Assembly: GCF_916618955.1 (NCBI RefSeq)
Contig: NZ_OU745390.1
Span: forward strand, 620,001-684,000
Direction: 5' to 3'
DNA length: 64,000 nucleotides
Origin: Pseudomonas sp. Marseille-Q3773
Lineage (GTDB): Bacteria > Pseudomonadota > Gammaproteobacteria > Pseudomonadales > Pseudomonadaceae
Shown: positions 10,894 to 19,242 of the stretch, piece by piece
Layout of the letters: each line of letters begins with the position of its first letter
Position numbering within the stretch: the stretch's first letter is position 1
Program-made: the position numbers and the translations under genes
The notes under the pieces: generated by a model
Told to the model about the DNA's origin: nothing
The model's database searches: none
The model's input: the letters and a program-made list of their open reading frames with translations, nothing else

Positions 10894-11132
10894 CGCTGAC
10901 TCACCTTTTCGCCCTTACGGCGAGTCACTTTTTGCCAAACGCGGCAAAAAGTAACCAAAAAACGCTGCGCTCCCATCATCCGGCCCCTCCGCTGCGCTAC
11001 GGGGTTCCCTCACTCCGGCCTTGCTCCCGGGAGTACGCGCTGCAGGCCCCATCCATGGGGCCTCAGCGCTTGACGGGCATCCATGCCCGTCACCTCCCTC
11101 CGCAAGGCCTTCGCTCGGCCTCCTGAAGTCGC
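10894..11132. repeat. Right arm of the ~240-bp inverted repeat
   Basis: This is the inverted copy of 10529-10769. The 20-bp palindromes recur at 11044-11063 and 11072-11091. Differences from the left arm are scattered substitutions, several inside stems, and some appear compensatory, as with TTTGCC/GGCAAA in place of TTTGTC/GACAAA. This suggests that folding, not coding, is conserved. Confidence 0.9.
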
Positions 11133-11133
11133 G

Positions 11134-11235
11134 AAGATCAAGATCAAGATCAAGATCAAGAGCAAGAGCAAGAGCAAGAGCAAGAGCAAGAGCAAGAGCA
11201 AGAGCAAGAGCAAGAGCAAGAGCAAGAGCAAGAGC
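11134..11235 (+). repeat. Right hexanucleotide tandem array (17 units)
   Basis: Four AAGATC units (11134-11157) are followed by thirteen AAGAGC units (11158-11235) without interruption. On the opposite strand they read GATCTT and GCTCTT, again of the form GNNNTT. The array ends 80 bases before the tusA start codon, in the region expected to hold its promoter. Such a long pure array should vary in copy number between strains. Confidence 0.95.
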
Positions 11236-11315
11236 AAGAAGAGCGAGTGGGGCGTGTGGTGCTTGGAGCGCGTCGCGCTATGCGCGACAATGGCGCATCA
11301 CTTGCGGAGCCCCCC

Positions 11316-11558
11316 ATGACCGAATTCACCCCCGACGCCATCCTCGACGCCACCGGCCTGAATTGCCCGGAACCGGTGATGATGCTGCACCAGCACGTAC
11401 GTGACCTCGCCGCTGGCGGCCTGCTCAAGGTCATCGCCACCGACCCCTCGACCCGTCGCGACATCCCCAAGTTCTGCAACTTCCTCGGTCACGAACTGCT
11501 GCAGCAGCAGGAGAACGCCGGCACCTTCCTGTACTGGATCCGCAAGAAAGCCGACTGA
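11316..11558 (+). CDS. tusA: Sulfur carrier/sulfurtransferase TusA
   Basis: TusA passes sulfur as a persulfide to tRNA 2-thiouridine synthesis and other pathways. The 80-residue product has the family motif LNCPEPVM, with the active cysteine at about residue 17 and the CPxP signature. The frame is open further upstream, but ATG 11316 gives the standard TusA length and N-terminus. The gene follows the composite repeat and precedes pdxB by 60 bases on the same strand. Confidence 0.92.
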   Translation: MTEFTPDAILDATGLNCPEPVMMLHQHVRDLAAGGLLKVIATDPSTRRDIPKFCNFLGHELLQQQENAGTFLYWIRKKAD

Positions 11559-11618
11559 AGCGCTCTGGAACGCACCCGGCGTTGCGCCTACACTGCGTTC
11601 CCCAGACAGGAGAGCGCC

Positions 11619-12761
11619 ATGCTGATAGTTGCCGACGAAAACATCCCGCTGCTCGATGCTTTCTTCCAGGGTTTCGGTGAAATTCGCCGTTACCCTGGCC
11701 GAAGCCTCGATGCCGCCAGCGTCAAGGACGCCGACATTCTGCTGGTGCGCTCGGTGACCAAGGTCGACCGCCAACTGCTCGAAGGCAGCCGCGTGCGCTT
11801 TGTCGGCACCTGCACCATCGGCACCGACCACCTGGACCTGGACTACTTTGCCAAGGCCGGCATCCGCTGGAGCAGCGCCCCGGGGTGCAACGCCCGGGGT
11901 GTGGTCGATTACGTGCTGGGCAGTCTGCTGACCCTGGCCGAGCTGGATGGCGTGGCGCTGCCCGAGCGGGTGTATGGCGTGGTGGGCGCCGGTGAGGTGG
12001 GTGGGCGCCTGGTACGGGTACTGCACGGCCTGGGCTGGCAGGTGCTGGTGTGCGACCCGTTGCGCCAGGCCGCCGAGGGCGGCGATTACGTCAGCCTCGA
12101 TACTCTCCTGCAGCAATGCGATGTGATCAGCCTGCATACCCCGCTGCAGCGTGGCGGCGAGCACCCGACCTGGCACTTGCTGGGCCAGGCGCAACTGGCA
12201 CGACTGCGCCCGGGCGCCTGGTTGATCAATGCCAGCCGCGGCCCGGTGGTGGACAACCATGCCCTGCGCGAACTGCTGCTCGAGCGTGAAGACGTGCATG
12301 CGGTGCTGGACGTGTGGGAGGGCGAGCCGCAGGTCGACCTGCAACTGGCCGACCTCTGCACGCTGGCCTCGCCGCACATTGCCGGCTATAGCCTCGACGG
12401 TCGCCAGCGGGGCACGGCGCAGATCTATCAGGCGTTGTGCCGCTTCCTGGGCGTAGCGGAACAAGTGCAATTGGGCGACCTGCTGCCACGCCCGCCGCTG
12501 GCACAGATCGAGCTGGATGCCGATGCCGACCCGGCCTGGGCCTTGGTCACCCTGTGTCGCGCCGTGTACGACCCGCGGCGTGACGATGCCGACTTCCGCC
12601 GCAGCCTCAGCGACGACCCGCAGCAACAGCGCGCGGCATTCGACCAGTTGCGCAAGCAGTACCCGCCGCGGCGCGAAATCGAAGGGCTGGCGGTGCGCTT
12701 GCGCGGTGAATCGCCGCAGTTGGCGCAGCTGGTGAGTGCCCTGGGTGGGGTGCTGGTCTGA
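11619..12761 (+). CDS. pdxB: Erythronate-4-phosphate dehydrogenase
   Basis: PdxB oxidises 4-phospho-D-erythronate in pyridoxal 5'-phosphate synthesis. The 380-residue product is a D-2-hydroxyacid dehydrogenase. It has the NAD-binding loop [14 protein letters not shown] near residue 122, the [10 protein letters not shown] strand near 207, and the catalytic Arg/Glu/His set ending at [11 protein letters not shown]. The C-terminal PdxB-specific dimerisation region is present. The start is preceded by AGGAG. It may be co-transcribed with tusA. Confidence 0.95.
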   Translation: MLIVADENIPLLDAFFQGFGEIRRYPGRSLDAASVKDADILLVRSVTKVDRQLLEGSRVRFVGTCTIGTDHLDLDYFAKAGIRWSSAPGCNARGVVDYVLGSLLTLAELDGVALPERVYGVVGAGEVGGRLVRVLHGLGWQVLVCDPLRQAAEGGDYVSLDTLLQQCDVISLHTPLQRGGEHPTWHLLGQAQLARLRPGAWLINASRGPVVDNHALRELLLEREDVHAVLDVWEGEPQVDLQLADLCTLASPHIAGYSLDGRQRGTAQIYQALCRFLGVAEQVQLGDLLPRPPLAQIELDADADPAWALVTLCRAVYDPRRDDADFRRSLSDDPQQQRAAFDQLRKQYPPRREIEGLAVRLRGESPQLAQLVSALGGVLV

Positions 12762-12802
12762 CAGCCTGTTGACCGCTGCAACTACCCTCTGCACTCGTGC
12801 GG

Positions 12803-12845
12803 TACCTGTGGGCGCGGGTTCACCCGCAGACAGGGCAGTGCAGGT
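12803..12845. repeat. REP-like element after pdxB
   Basis: The stretch CCTGTGGGCGCGGGTTCACCC followed by GCAGACAGGGCAGTGCAGG resembles a diverged REP. It lies between the convergent pdxB and the small minus-strand gene. Confidence 0.5.
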
Positions 12846-12853
12846 TCCAGCCA

Positions 12854-12880
12854 AATAAAAACCCGGCGCAAGCGCCGGGT
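12854..12880 (-). terminator. Rho-independent terminator of the 57-residue gene
   Basis: ACCCGGCGC and GCGCCGGGT form a strong stem (12861-12880). On the minus strand it is followed by a run of five Ts, 20 or so bases after the stop codon at 12897. Confidence 0.8.
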
Positions 12881-12896
12881 CACAGGGATTCGCCGA

Positions 12897-13070
12897 TCAA
12901 CCTTTGCGTACGCGCTCGACCCGGCTTTCCTCCAGGGCCTTGCAGGCCTGCTGGATCATCTGCTCGGTGATCGGTACTTCGCGCCCCTGGGCGTCGACGA
13001 TCGAGCCGCACACCTGCGCAGGCGGGGTGGGCCGGGGCTTCTGGTTGTCGCTGCCATGCTGCAAGCTCAT
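12897..13070 (-). CDS. Small hypothetical protein (57 residues)
   Basis: I do not recognise a named family. The protein is short, hydrophilic and charged: an N-terminal Pro/Gln-rich stretch (DNQKPRPTPPAQVCG), then EVPITEQMIQQACKALEESRVE, which looks like one amphipathic helix. ATG 13070 is preceded by AAGGAGG at ideal spacing, which favours translation. The open frame continues upstream but with unlikely content. A good terminator follows. It is monocistronic and diverges from the ABC exporter gene. Confidence 0.7.
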   Translation of the reverse strand: MSLQHGSDNQKPRPTPPAQVCGSIVDAQGREVPITEQMIQQACKALEESRVERVRKG

Positions 13071-13282
13071 GTAGTGCCTCCTTATCAGGTTCAAGCTCAG
13101 GTTAACCCTGCGCCGTGACTGGCCTGTGACTCCAAGCGCAGCGCCACGGCAGAAACAGTCCAACAGAAACGGCGGTAAAGCTCCAGCGCCTGGTTAGACC
13201 AATAGGCTATAGCCACCTGGCAGGGTACCGCAGAGGCCGATGAGTGGTAGGCTGCGCTTTCCCTGCCATCGTGGTTATCGCC

Positions 13283-15046
13283 ATGCCTGAACCGGTTTCC
13301 CCGCGCCAACGCCGCGCCTTGCGCCTGGGTTGGCAGTTCCTTCGCCCCTACCGTCGCCAGGTGCTGCTGGCCTTGCTGGCCCTGGTGATCACCGCAGCCA
13401 TCACCCTGTCCATGGGGCAGGGCATCCGCCTGTTGGTGGACCAGGGTTTCATGACCCGCTCCGCGCACCAGCTCAACCAGACCATCGGCCTGTTCCTGCT
13501 GTTGGTGCTGGCCCTGGCAGTAGGCACCTTCAGCCGCTTCTACCTGGTGTCATGGATCGGCGAGCGCTGCGTGGCTGACATCCGGCGGGCTGTGTTCGAC
13601 CACCTGCTCGGCTTGCACCCTGGGTTTTTCGAAGACAACCGCAGCTCGGAAATCCAGTCGCGGCTGACCGCCGACACCACGTTGCTGCAGTCGGTGATCG
13701 GTTCATCGCTGTCGATGTTCCTGCGCAACGCGCTGATGGTCGTCGGCGGCGTGGTATTGCTGTTCATCACCAACCCCAAGCTCACCAGCATCGTGGTCGT
13801 GGCCCTGCCGCTGGTGCTGGCGCCGATCCTGCTGTTCGGCCGACGGGTTCGCCGCCTGTCGCGGCAGAGCCAGGACCGCGTGGCCGACGTGGGCAGCTAC
13901 GTGGCCGAAACCCTCGGGCAGATCAAGACCGTGCAGGCCTACAACCACCAGGCGCATGACCGCAGGCTGTTCGCCAGTACGGTGGAGGCGGCGTTCGCCG
14001 TGGCCCGGCAACGCATCGCCCAGCGTGCCTGGCTGATCACCCTGGTGATCGTGCTGGTGCTGGGCGCGGTGGGCGTGATGCTGTGGGTAGGCGGCATGGA
14101 CGTGATCGCCGGGCGTATTTCCGCGGGCGAACTGGCCGCCTTCGTGTTCTACAGCCTGGTCGTCGGCAGTGCCTTCGGCACCCTCAGCGAAGTGATCGGC
14201 GAACTGCAGCGGGCGGCGGGCGCAGCCGAGCGCATCGCCGAACTGCTGGCGGCCAGCTCTGCAATCCTGGCGCCCAGCGTGGCACGGGTGTTGCCGCAGC
14301 CACGGGCCAGCGGGCGTATCGAGCTGCAGGAGCTGGTGTTCGCCTATCCGTCACGGCCATCGGTCGCGGCGATCGATGGCCTCAGCCTGACCATCGAGCC
14401 GGGGCAGACCGTGGCGCTGGTCGGGCCCTCGGGGGCGGGCAAGTCGACCTTGTTCGACCTGTTGCTGCGTTTCTACGACCCCCAGCAAGGGCGCATCCTG
14501 CTCGACGGCGAAGTGATTACCGAACTGGACCCCGATCAACTGCGCCGGCAGTTCGCCCTGGTGGCGCAAAACCCCTCGCTGTTTCGTGGCACGGTCGAGG
14601 CCAATATCCGCTATGGGCGGCCCGAGGCGAGCCTGGCCGAGGTCGAGGCAGCGGCCTGCGGTGCCCATGCCGACGCCTTCATCCGGCAACTGCCGCAGGG
14701 TTACCAGACCCCGTTGGGCGAGGGCGGCATCGGCCTGTCTGGCGGCCAGCGGCAGCGCCTGGCCATCGCCCGGGCGTTGCTGGTCGATGCGCCGATCCTG
14801 TTACTGGACGAAGCCACCAGCGCCCTCGACGCGCAAAGTGAACACTTGATCCAGCAGGCGCTGCCCAGCCTGATGGCCGGGCGTACCACGCTGGTGATCG
14901 CTCACCGCCTGGCCACGGTGCAGCATGCCGACCGTATCGCCGTCATCGATAAGGGCAAGCTGGTGGCGGTGGGAACGCATCGCCAGTTGATCGAGGACAG
15001 CCCGCTCTATGCACGGCTGGCGGCGCTGCAGTTCACGGCGGGCTAG
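13283..15046 (+). CDS. MsbA-like ABC exporter (fused membrane and ATPase domains)
   Basis: The 587-residue half-transporter has six membrane helices in the first 320 residues and a C-terminal ATPase. The ATPase has Walker A GPSGAGKST (about 379), signature LSGGQRQRLAIARAL and Walker B ILLLDEATSALDA, with the H-loop in VIAHRL. Homodimers of this type export lipids or hydrophobic drugs. The organism presumably has a separate msbA for lipid A, so the substrate here is open. ATG 13283 (MPEPVSPRQRR) is chosen; upstream in-frame residues are hydrophobic and lack a ribosome site. A strong terminator follows. Confidence 0.85.
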   Translation: MPEPVSPRQRRALRLGWQFLRPYRRQVLLALLALVITAAITLSMGQGIRLLVDQGFMTRSAHQLNQTIGLFLLLVLALAVGTFSRFYLVSWIGERCVADIRRAVFDHLLGLHPGFFEDNRSSEIQSRLTADTTLLQSVIGSSLSMFLRNALMVVGGVVLLFITNPKLTSIVVVALPLVLAPILLFGRRVRRLSRQSQDRVADVGSYVAETLGQIKTVQAYNHQAHDRRLFASTVEAAFAVARQRIAQRAWLITLVIVLVLGAVGVMLWVGGMDVIAGRISAGELAAFVFYSLVVGSAFGTLSEVIGELQRAAGAAERIAELLAASSAILAPSVARVLPQPRASGRIELQELVFAYPSRPSVAAIDGLSLTIEPGQTVALVGPSGAGKSTLFDLLLRFYDPQQGRILLDGEVITELDPDQLRRQFALVAQNPSLFRGTVEANIRYGRPEASLAEVEAAACGAHADAFIRQLPQGYQTPLGEGGIGLSGGQRQRLAIARALLVDAPILLLDEATSALDAQSEHLIQQALPSLMAGRTTLVIAHRLATVQHADRIAVIDKGKLVAVGTHRQLIEDSPLYARLAALQFTAG

Positions 15047-15119
15047 CTTGTCGTAGCCTTGTAACATTTCTGTAGTATTTGCCTGAGAGTATCTGCCTCG
15101 ACTGTTGCGTGCTTGACCT

Positions 15120-15150
15120 GGCTGCCATTGCTTGATGGCAGCCTTTTTTT
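15120..15150 (+). terminator. Rho-independent terminator after the ABC exporter
   Basis: GGCTGCCAT and ATGGCAGCC form a nine-base stem with a TGCTTG loop, followed by seven Ts. It lies about 75 bases after the exporter stop codon and separates it from the chemoreceptor gene. Confidence 0.9.
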
Positions 15151-15214
15151 GGCCTGCCAGTAACCGGGGCTGCGTCGGCCGCCCCCGTCTTCCCCCTGGT
15201 TCTCGAGACCCAAG

Positions 15215-16831
15215 ATGTTGCGTAAATCGCTCAGAGTGCAAATTCTCTCGCTGCTCGGCGGCAGCCTGTTGGCCATGCTGCTGATCGCCCTGGTGTGTTT
15301 TCAGTTTCTCTCGTCCAGCGTGCGCGGCTATGCCGAGCTGGTCGACGGGCCGCTGCAGGCTTCGCAATTGATCGACGAAGCCAACCTGCAGTTCAAGATC
15401 CAGGTGCAGGAATGGAAAAACGTACTGTTGCGTGGGCGTCAACCCGCTGACATGGACAAGTACTGGCAGCAGTTCCAGGCCCGCGAACAGCAGGTGCAGC
15501 GCCTGCTCGGGCAGTTGATCGAGAACAGCGACGCCCGTCTCAAGGCACCGCTGCAGCAACTGCGTGACAGCCACCGGCAGCTCGGCCAGGCGTATGCGCA
15601 GGGCCGCCAGGCATTCCTGGCGGCGGGTGGCGACCCGGTTGCCGGCGACCAGGCGGTCAAGGGGGGGGACCGTGCCGCCAGCGAGCAGATGAGCGAGCTG
15701 GTCGAGCAACTGCGCGCCGATGCCCGCGAGCGCGCGTCCCGCCTCAGTGCCAGCGCCGAACGCACGGTATGGCTGGGCCTGCTGGTGATGCTCGCCTCGG
15801 CAGGGCTGGTGGGGCTGCTCAGCCTGTGGCTGGTCAACCGCAGCCTGATCGAGCCGATCCGCCTGTTGATCGAGTATGTGGCGCAGCTAAGCCAGGGCCG
15901 CTTCGCGGCCCGCGTCGACAGCCACCGTGAGGATGAACTGGGGCGCCTGGCGTATGCGGCCAATACCTTGCGCGACTTCCTCGCCGATACCGTCGGCCGC
16001 CTGCAGGACAACGCCCAGGAGCTGGAAGGGGCCAGCGGCCAGTTGCGCAGCATCGCCGGCGACATGGCCCGTGGCACCCACGATCAGTTCCAGCGCACCG
16101 ATCAGGTGGCCACGGCCATGCATGAAATGTCTGCCACTGCCCAGGAGGTCGCGCGCCACGCAGCCGAGGCGGCCCGCGCAGCGGACGACGCCGACCACAG
16201 TGCACAAGCGGGCGAGCAGGTAATGCAGCAGACCATCGACATCATTGGCGTGGTCAACCGCGAAATTGCTGGCACTGCGGCGGTGATTCGCGACCTGGAG
16301 CATGACAGCACACGCATTGGCAAAGTGCTTGAAGTGATCCGTGGCATAGCTGAACAGACCAACCTGCTGGCGCTCAACGCCGCCATCGAGGCGGCCCGCG
16401 CCGGTGAAGCCGGCCGGGGTTTTGCCGTGGTCGCCGATGAGGTGCGCAGCCTGGCCCAGCGCACAGCGGCGTCGATCGCCGAGATCCAGCAGATCATCGA
16501 AGCGGTACAGTCCGGGGCGGTGGAAGCGGTCAAGGCCATCGAGAGCGGCCAGCAGCGCAGCGAGGAGGGCGCCGAACAGGTACAGCAGGCAGGCCAGACG
16601 TTGCAGCGCATCACCCTGGCAGTGGAGGCCATCCGTGACATGAACCGGCAGATCGCCACGGCGGCCGAAGAGCAGACCAGCGTGGCCGAAGACATTTCGC
16701 GCAACCTGGTCGAGATCACCCGCATTGCCACGGCCAACCAGGAGGCGGTGCAGCATACCGAACAGGCCGGGCAGCGCCTGCATGGCCTGTCTGGGCAACT
16801 GGGTGAAGTCACCTCGCGCCTCACTGCCTGA
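15215..16831 (+). CDS. Methyl-accepting chemotaxis protein
   Basis: The 538-residue transmembrane receptor starts with a signal-anchor helix (residues 8-31). A mostly helical periplasmic domain of about 155 residues, probably a four-helix bundle, follows. A second helix at about 187-210 leads to a HAMP domain ([20 protein letters not shown]) and then a signalling domain with the hairpin tip [20 protein letters not shown] near 388. The ligand is unknown. No FliA-type promoter is visible upstream, unlike for the other taxis genes here; only the terminator of the preceding gene lies in the gap. Confidence 0.9.
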   Translation: MLRKSLRVQILSLLGGSLLAMLLIALVCFQFLSSSVRGYAELVDGPLQASQLIDEANLQFKIQVQEWKNVLLRGRQPADMDKYWQQFQAREQQVQRLLGQLIENSDARLKAPLQQLRDSHRQLGQAYAQGRQAFLAAGGDPVAGDQAVKGGDRAASEQMSELVEQLRADARERASRLSASAERTVWLGLLVMLASAGLVGLLSLWLVNRSLIEPIRLLIEYVAQLSQGRFAARVDSHREDELGRLAYAANTLRDFLADTVGRLQDNAQELEGASGQLRSIAGDMARGTHDQFQRTDQVATAMHEMSATAQEVARHAAEAARAADDADHSAQAGEQVMQQTIDIIGVVNREIAGTAAVIRDLEHDSTRIGKVLEVIRGIAEQTNLLALNAAIEAARAGEAGRGFAVVADEVRSLAQRTAASIAEIQQIIEAVQSGAVEAVKAIESGQQRSEEGAEQVQQAGQTLQRITLAVEAIRDMNRQIATAAEEQTSVAEDISRNLVEITRIATANQEAVQHTEQAGQRLHGLSGQLGEVTSRLTA

Positions 16832-16885
16832 CGTTACAGCCTTGATGCGGTCTTTGCGCAAGCGGGGACCGGTTCTCGGACACAA

Positions 16886-16913
16886 CAAAAAGCCCGCACA
16901 ATGGCGGGCTTTC
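16886..16913 (-). terminator. Terminator of tRNA-Pro (possibly bidirectional)
   Basis: AGCCCGC (16891-16897) pairs with GCGGGCT (16904-16910). The minus strand continues with a run of five Ts, so it should end the tRNA transcript. On the plus strand, after the chemoreceptor gene, the T tract is poor. Confidence 0.75.
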
Positions 16914-16924
16914 TGATCAGGATT

Positions 16925-17001
16925 TGGTCGGAGAGACAGGATTCGAACCTGCGGCCTTCTCGTCCCGAACGAGACGCGCTACCTGGCTGCGCTACACTCC
17001 G
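16925..17001 (-). tRNA. tRNA-Pro (anticodon CGG)
   Basis: The minus strand folds into a 77-base tRNA ending in an encoded CCA. The anticodon loop TTCGGGA gives CGG, which reads CCG proline codons. The T loop is GGTTCGAATCC and the D arm GCGCAGCCAGGTAGCGC. The acceptor stem (CGGAGTG with CTCTCCG) has one U-U mismatch at the sixth pair. First base C and discriminator A are typical of bacterial tRNA-Pro. Confidence 0.95.
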
Positions 17002-17010
17002 ATGAAAGAA

Positions 17011-17039
17011 ATCCTACTGCATCCGGTTTTTGCACGCAA
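17011..17039 (-). promoter_or_regulatory. Promoter of tRNA-Pro
   Basis: On the minus strand TTGCGT (17034-17039) and TAGGAT (17011-17016) are 17 bases apart, with about nine bases to the tRNA 5' end. The spacing fits a sigma-70 promoter. Confidence 0.5.
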
Positions 17040-17082
17040 CCCCTTGTTGTTAAAAGGGCGTTGGCAAAAATGCGAGCTGCAA

Positions 17083-17304
17083 TCAGAGCTCTTTCACAGT
17101 GCGGATCTGGTCTTTGTTGAGGCGTGTGCGCTTGCCATCCAGCTGCTCGAATTCGTAGAAGCCGGAGTCTTCATCGAATTTCGGGGTATCGGTGGCCTGG
17201 ATTTCGCGGCCGTCGTTCAGGGTAATGACGGTTGGCGATGCGCAGCCAGCGAGGGCGCCCAGGCCCAAGGCAAGCAGAAAGGCGGGTAGGGTCCGTTGAA
17301 TCAT
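17083..17304 (-). CDS. YgdI/YgdR-family small lipoprotein
   Basis: The 73-residue precursor has a lipoprotein signal peptide with lipobox LAGC; the lipidated Cys is at 21. The mature domain is of the SH3-like YgdI/YgdR (DUF903) type: TVITLNDGREIQATDTPKFD, then a beta-rich stretch ending in DQIRTVKEL. These proteins sit in the cell envelope and their role is unclear. The gene is transcribed toward tRNA-Pro and diverges from moaB. Confidence 0.85.
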   Translation of the reverse strand: MIQRTLPAFLLALGLGALAGCASPTVITLNDGREIQATDTPKFDEDSGFYEFEQLDGKRTRLNKDQIRTVKEL

Positions 17305-17492
17305 CGTGTTTCTCCAGTGCGATGGTGCTAGATGACATTAAGACGCACGGCGTCCATTCAAGTTCCGTCTACAGTGCAGCATAGCGGCTCGGCCAAGGCA
17401 TTGACCAAGCGCAAGGGCCAAGGGCGTCACGCTGTGATGGCCGCATGCTGTGTTATAACTGCGGCCATCCCATCTTGTTGTGACGGACCCCC

Positions 17493-18032
17493 ATGAAAGC
17501 CAAGGCAGATACCCCCTTCGTGCCGCTGAACATCGCCGTGCTCACGGTCAGCGACACCCGTACCTTCGACACCGATACCTCCGGCCAACTGTTCGTCGAC
17601 CGGCTGAGCGCGGCCGGCCACCGTCTGGCCGAGCGCGTGCTGTTGAAGGACGACCTTTACAAGATTCGCGCCCAGGTCGCAACCTGGATTGCCGATGACC
17701 GCGTGCAGGTGGTGTTGATTACCGGCGGCACCGGCTTTACCGGGCGTGACAGCACGCCAGAGGCCGTGGCGTGCCTGCTGGACAAGCAGGTGGAAGGTTT
17801 CGGTGAGCTGTTCCGGCAGATTTCCGTAGCCGATATCGGCACTTCCACCGTGCAGTCGCGCGCGCTCGCCGGGCTGGCCAACGGTACCCTGGTGTGCTGC
17901 CTGCCGGGCTCGACCAACGCGGTGCGCACCGGCTGGGACGGTATCCTCGCGGAACAGCTGGATGCTCGCCATCGCCCGTGCAACTTCGTAGCCCACCTGA
18001 AGCAGGCAGCCGCCTGTGACAGCCGTGGCTGA
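17493..18032 (+). CDS. moaB: Molybdenum cofactor biosynthesis protein MoaB
   Basis: The 179-residue protein belongs to the MogA/MoaB family that adenylylates molybdopterin before metal insertion. Visible motifs are VSDTRTFDTDTSG (about 20-32), the substrate loop TGGTGFTGRDSTPEA (about 79-93) and LPGSTNAVRTGW. The stop codon lies 17 bases inside moeA, in another frame, so the two genes are translationally linked. Both act in the last steps of molybdenum cofactor synthesis. Confidence 0.92.
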   Translation: MKAKADTPFVPLNIAVLTVSDTRTFDTDTSGQLFVDRLSAAGHRLAERVLLKDDLYKIRAQVATWIADDRVQVVLITGGTGFTGRDSTPEAVACLLDKQVEGFGELFRQISVADIGTSTVQSRALAGLANGTLVCCLPGSTNAVRTGWDGILAEQLDARHRPCNFVAHLKQAAACDSRG

Positions 18033-19242
18033 GGTCAGCCAGGCCCGGCCACTGATGCCGGTGGAACAGGCCCTGGAGCAACTGCTGGCATTGGCCGAAG
18101 CGGCCCCGATTCGTGACACCGAGCTTCTACCGCTGGCCGAGGCCGAGGGCCGTGTGCTGGCCAGCGACCTGGTGGCCGCGCTCGACCTGCCGTCCTGGCC
18201 GAACAGCGCCATGGATGGTTATGCCCTGCGCCTGGCCGACTGGCAGGGCGAGCCGCTGGCGGTCAGCCAGCGGATCTTCGCCGGCCATGCGCCGCAACCA
18301 CTGCAACCCGGTACCTGTGCGCGTATCTTCACCGGCGCGCCGCTGCCTGAAGGTGCCGACTGTGTCGAGATGCAGGAGAACACCGCAGCGGCAGAAGAAG
18401 GCCGGGTACGCTTCCTCGAGCCGTTGAAAACCGGGCAGAACATTCGCCCCCAGGGCCAGGAAGCCCGCAAGGGCGAGCAGGTGATGAGCGCCGGCACCCG
18501 GCTGGGGCCAATCGAACTGGGCCTGGCTGCCAGCCTCGGCCACGAGCGCCTGGAGGTGGTGCGCAAGGTGCGGGTGGCTGTGCTGTCCACCGGTGACGAA
18601 CTGGTCGAGCCTGGCCTGCCGCTGGGCCCGGGGCAGATCTACAACAGCAACCGCCGGCTGCTGGTCAGCTGGCTGCAGCGGCTGGGCTGCGATGTGGTCG
18701 ATGCGGGCATCCTGCCGGATGACCTGACGCGAACCCGCACCTGCCTGGCCCGGCTTGGCGATGTCGACCTGATCCTGTCCACTGGTGGTGTTTCTGTAGG
18801 CGAGGCCGACTACCTCGGTGCCGCCCTGCGCGAAGCCGGTGAGCTGGCCCTGTGGAAGCTGGCAATCAAGCCCGGCAAGCCGCTGACCTGCGGCCATTAC
18901 CAGGGCGTGCCGGTGATCGGCCTGCCGGGCAACCCGGCGTCGACCCTGGTGACCTTCGGCCTGCTGGCCCAGCCCTACCTGTTGCGCCGCCAGGGCGTGG
19001 CCGAGGTTACGCCGTTACGTTTCGACGTGCCAGCGGGCTTCGACTGGCCCAGGCCCGGCACCCGCCGCGAATACCTGCGCGCCCGCATCGAGCAGGGCCA
19101 GGTGCGCATCTACAAGAACCAGAGCTCTGGCGTGCTGCGCAGTGCGGCCTGGGCCGACGGGTTGGTGGAGGTGCGCGAAGGCAGCACGCCGAAGCAAGGC
19201 GATAGCGTGCCGTTCATCCCGTTCAGCGAGCTACTTGGTTGA
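18016..19242 (+). CDS. moeA: Molybdopterin molybdenumtransferase MoeA
   Basis: MoeA inserts molybdate into adenylylated molybdopterin. The 408-residue product shows the family blocks NSAMDGYALR (about 65), FTGAPLPEGADCVEMQE (about 110), STGDEL near 194, STGGVSVGEADY near 258 and GLPGNPAS near 302. The start is GTG, overlapping the moaB end by 17 bases. The 3' end overlaps the convergent glycosyltransferase gene by 12 bases. Confidence 0.94.
   Translation: MTAVAEVSQARPLMPVEQALEQLLALAEAAPIRDTELLPLAEAEGRVLASDLVAALDLPSWPNSAMDGYALRLADWQGEPLAVSQRIFAGHAPQPLQPGTCARIFTGAPLPEGADCVEMQENTAAAEEGRVRFLEPLKTGQNIRPQGQEARKGEQVMSAGTRLGPIELGLAASLGHERLEVVRKVRVAVLSTGDELVEPGLPLGPGQIYNSNRRLLVSWLQRLGCDVVDAGILPDDLTRTRTCLARLGDVDLILSTGGVSVGEADYLGAALREAGELALWKLAIKPGKPLTCGHYQGVPVIGLPGNPASTLVTFGLLAQPYLLRRQGVAEVTPLRFDVPAGFDWPRPGTRREYLRARIEQGQVRIYKNQSSGVLRSAAWADGLVEVREGSTPKQGDSVPFIPFSELLG

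Noticed and set aside
10587..11126. Short open frames inside the inverted-repeat arms
   Set aside because: They cross palindromes, differ between the two arms by changes that ignore codon position, and match the type of spurious frame often annotated in such repeats.
11134..11235. A CRISPR array
   Set aside because: Units are six bases with no spacers; it is a simple tandem repeat, and no cas genes are present.
11083..11319. Frame encoding a Lys-Ser repeat, and its antisense encoding poly-Leu
   Set aside because: Both arise purely from translating the hexamer array. They have no ribosome site and their ends fall in repeat arms.
15118..15133. A sigma-54-like TGGC...TTGC upstream of the chemoreceptor gene
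   Set aside because: Spacing is two bases short, and the bases form the stem of an obvious terminator.
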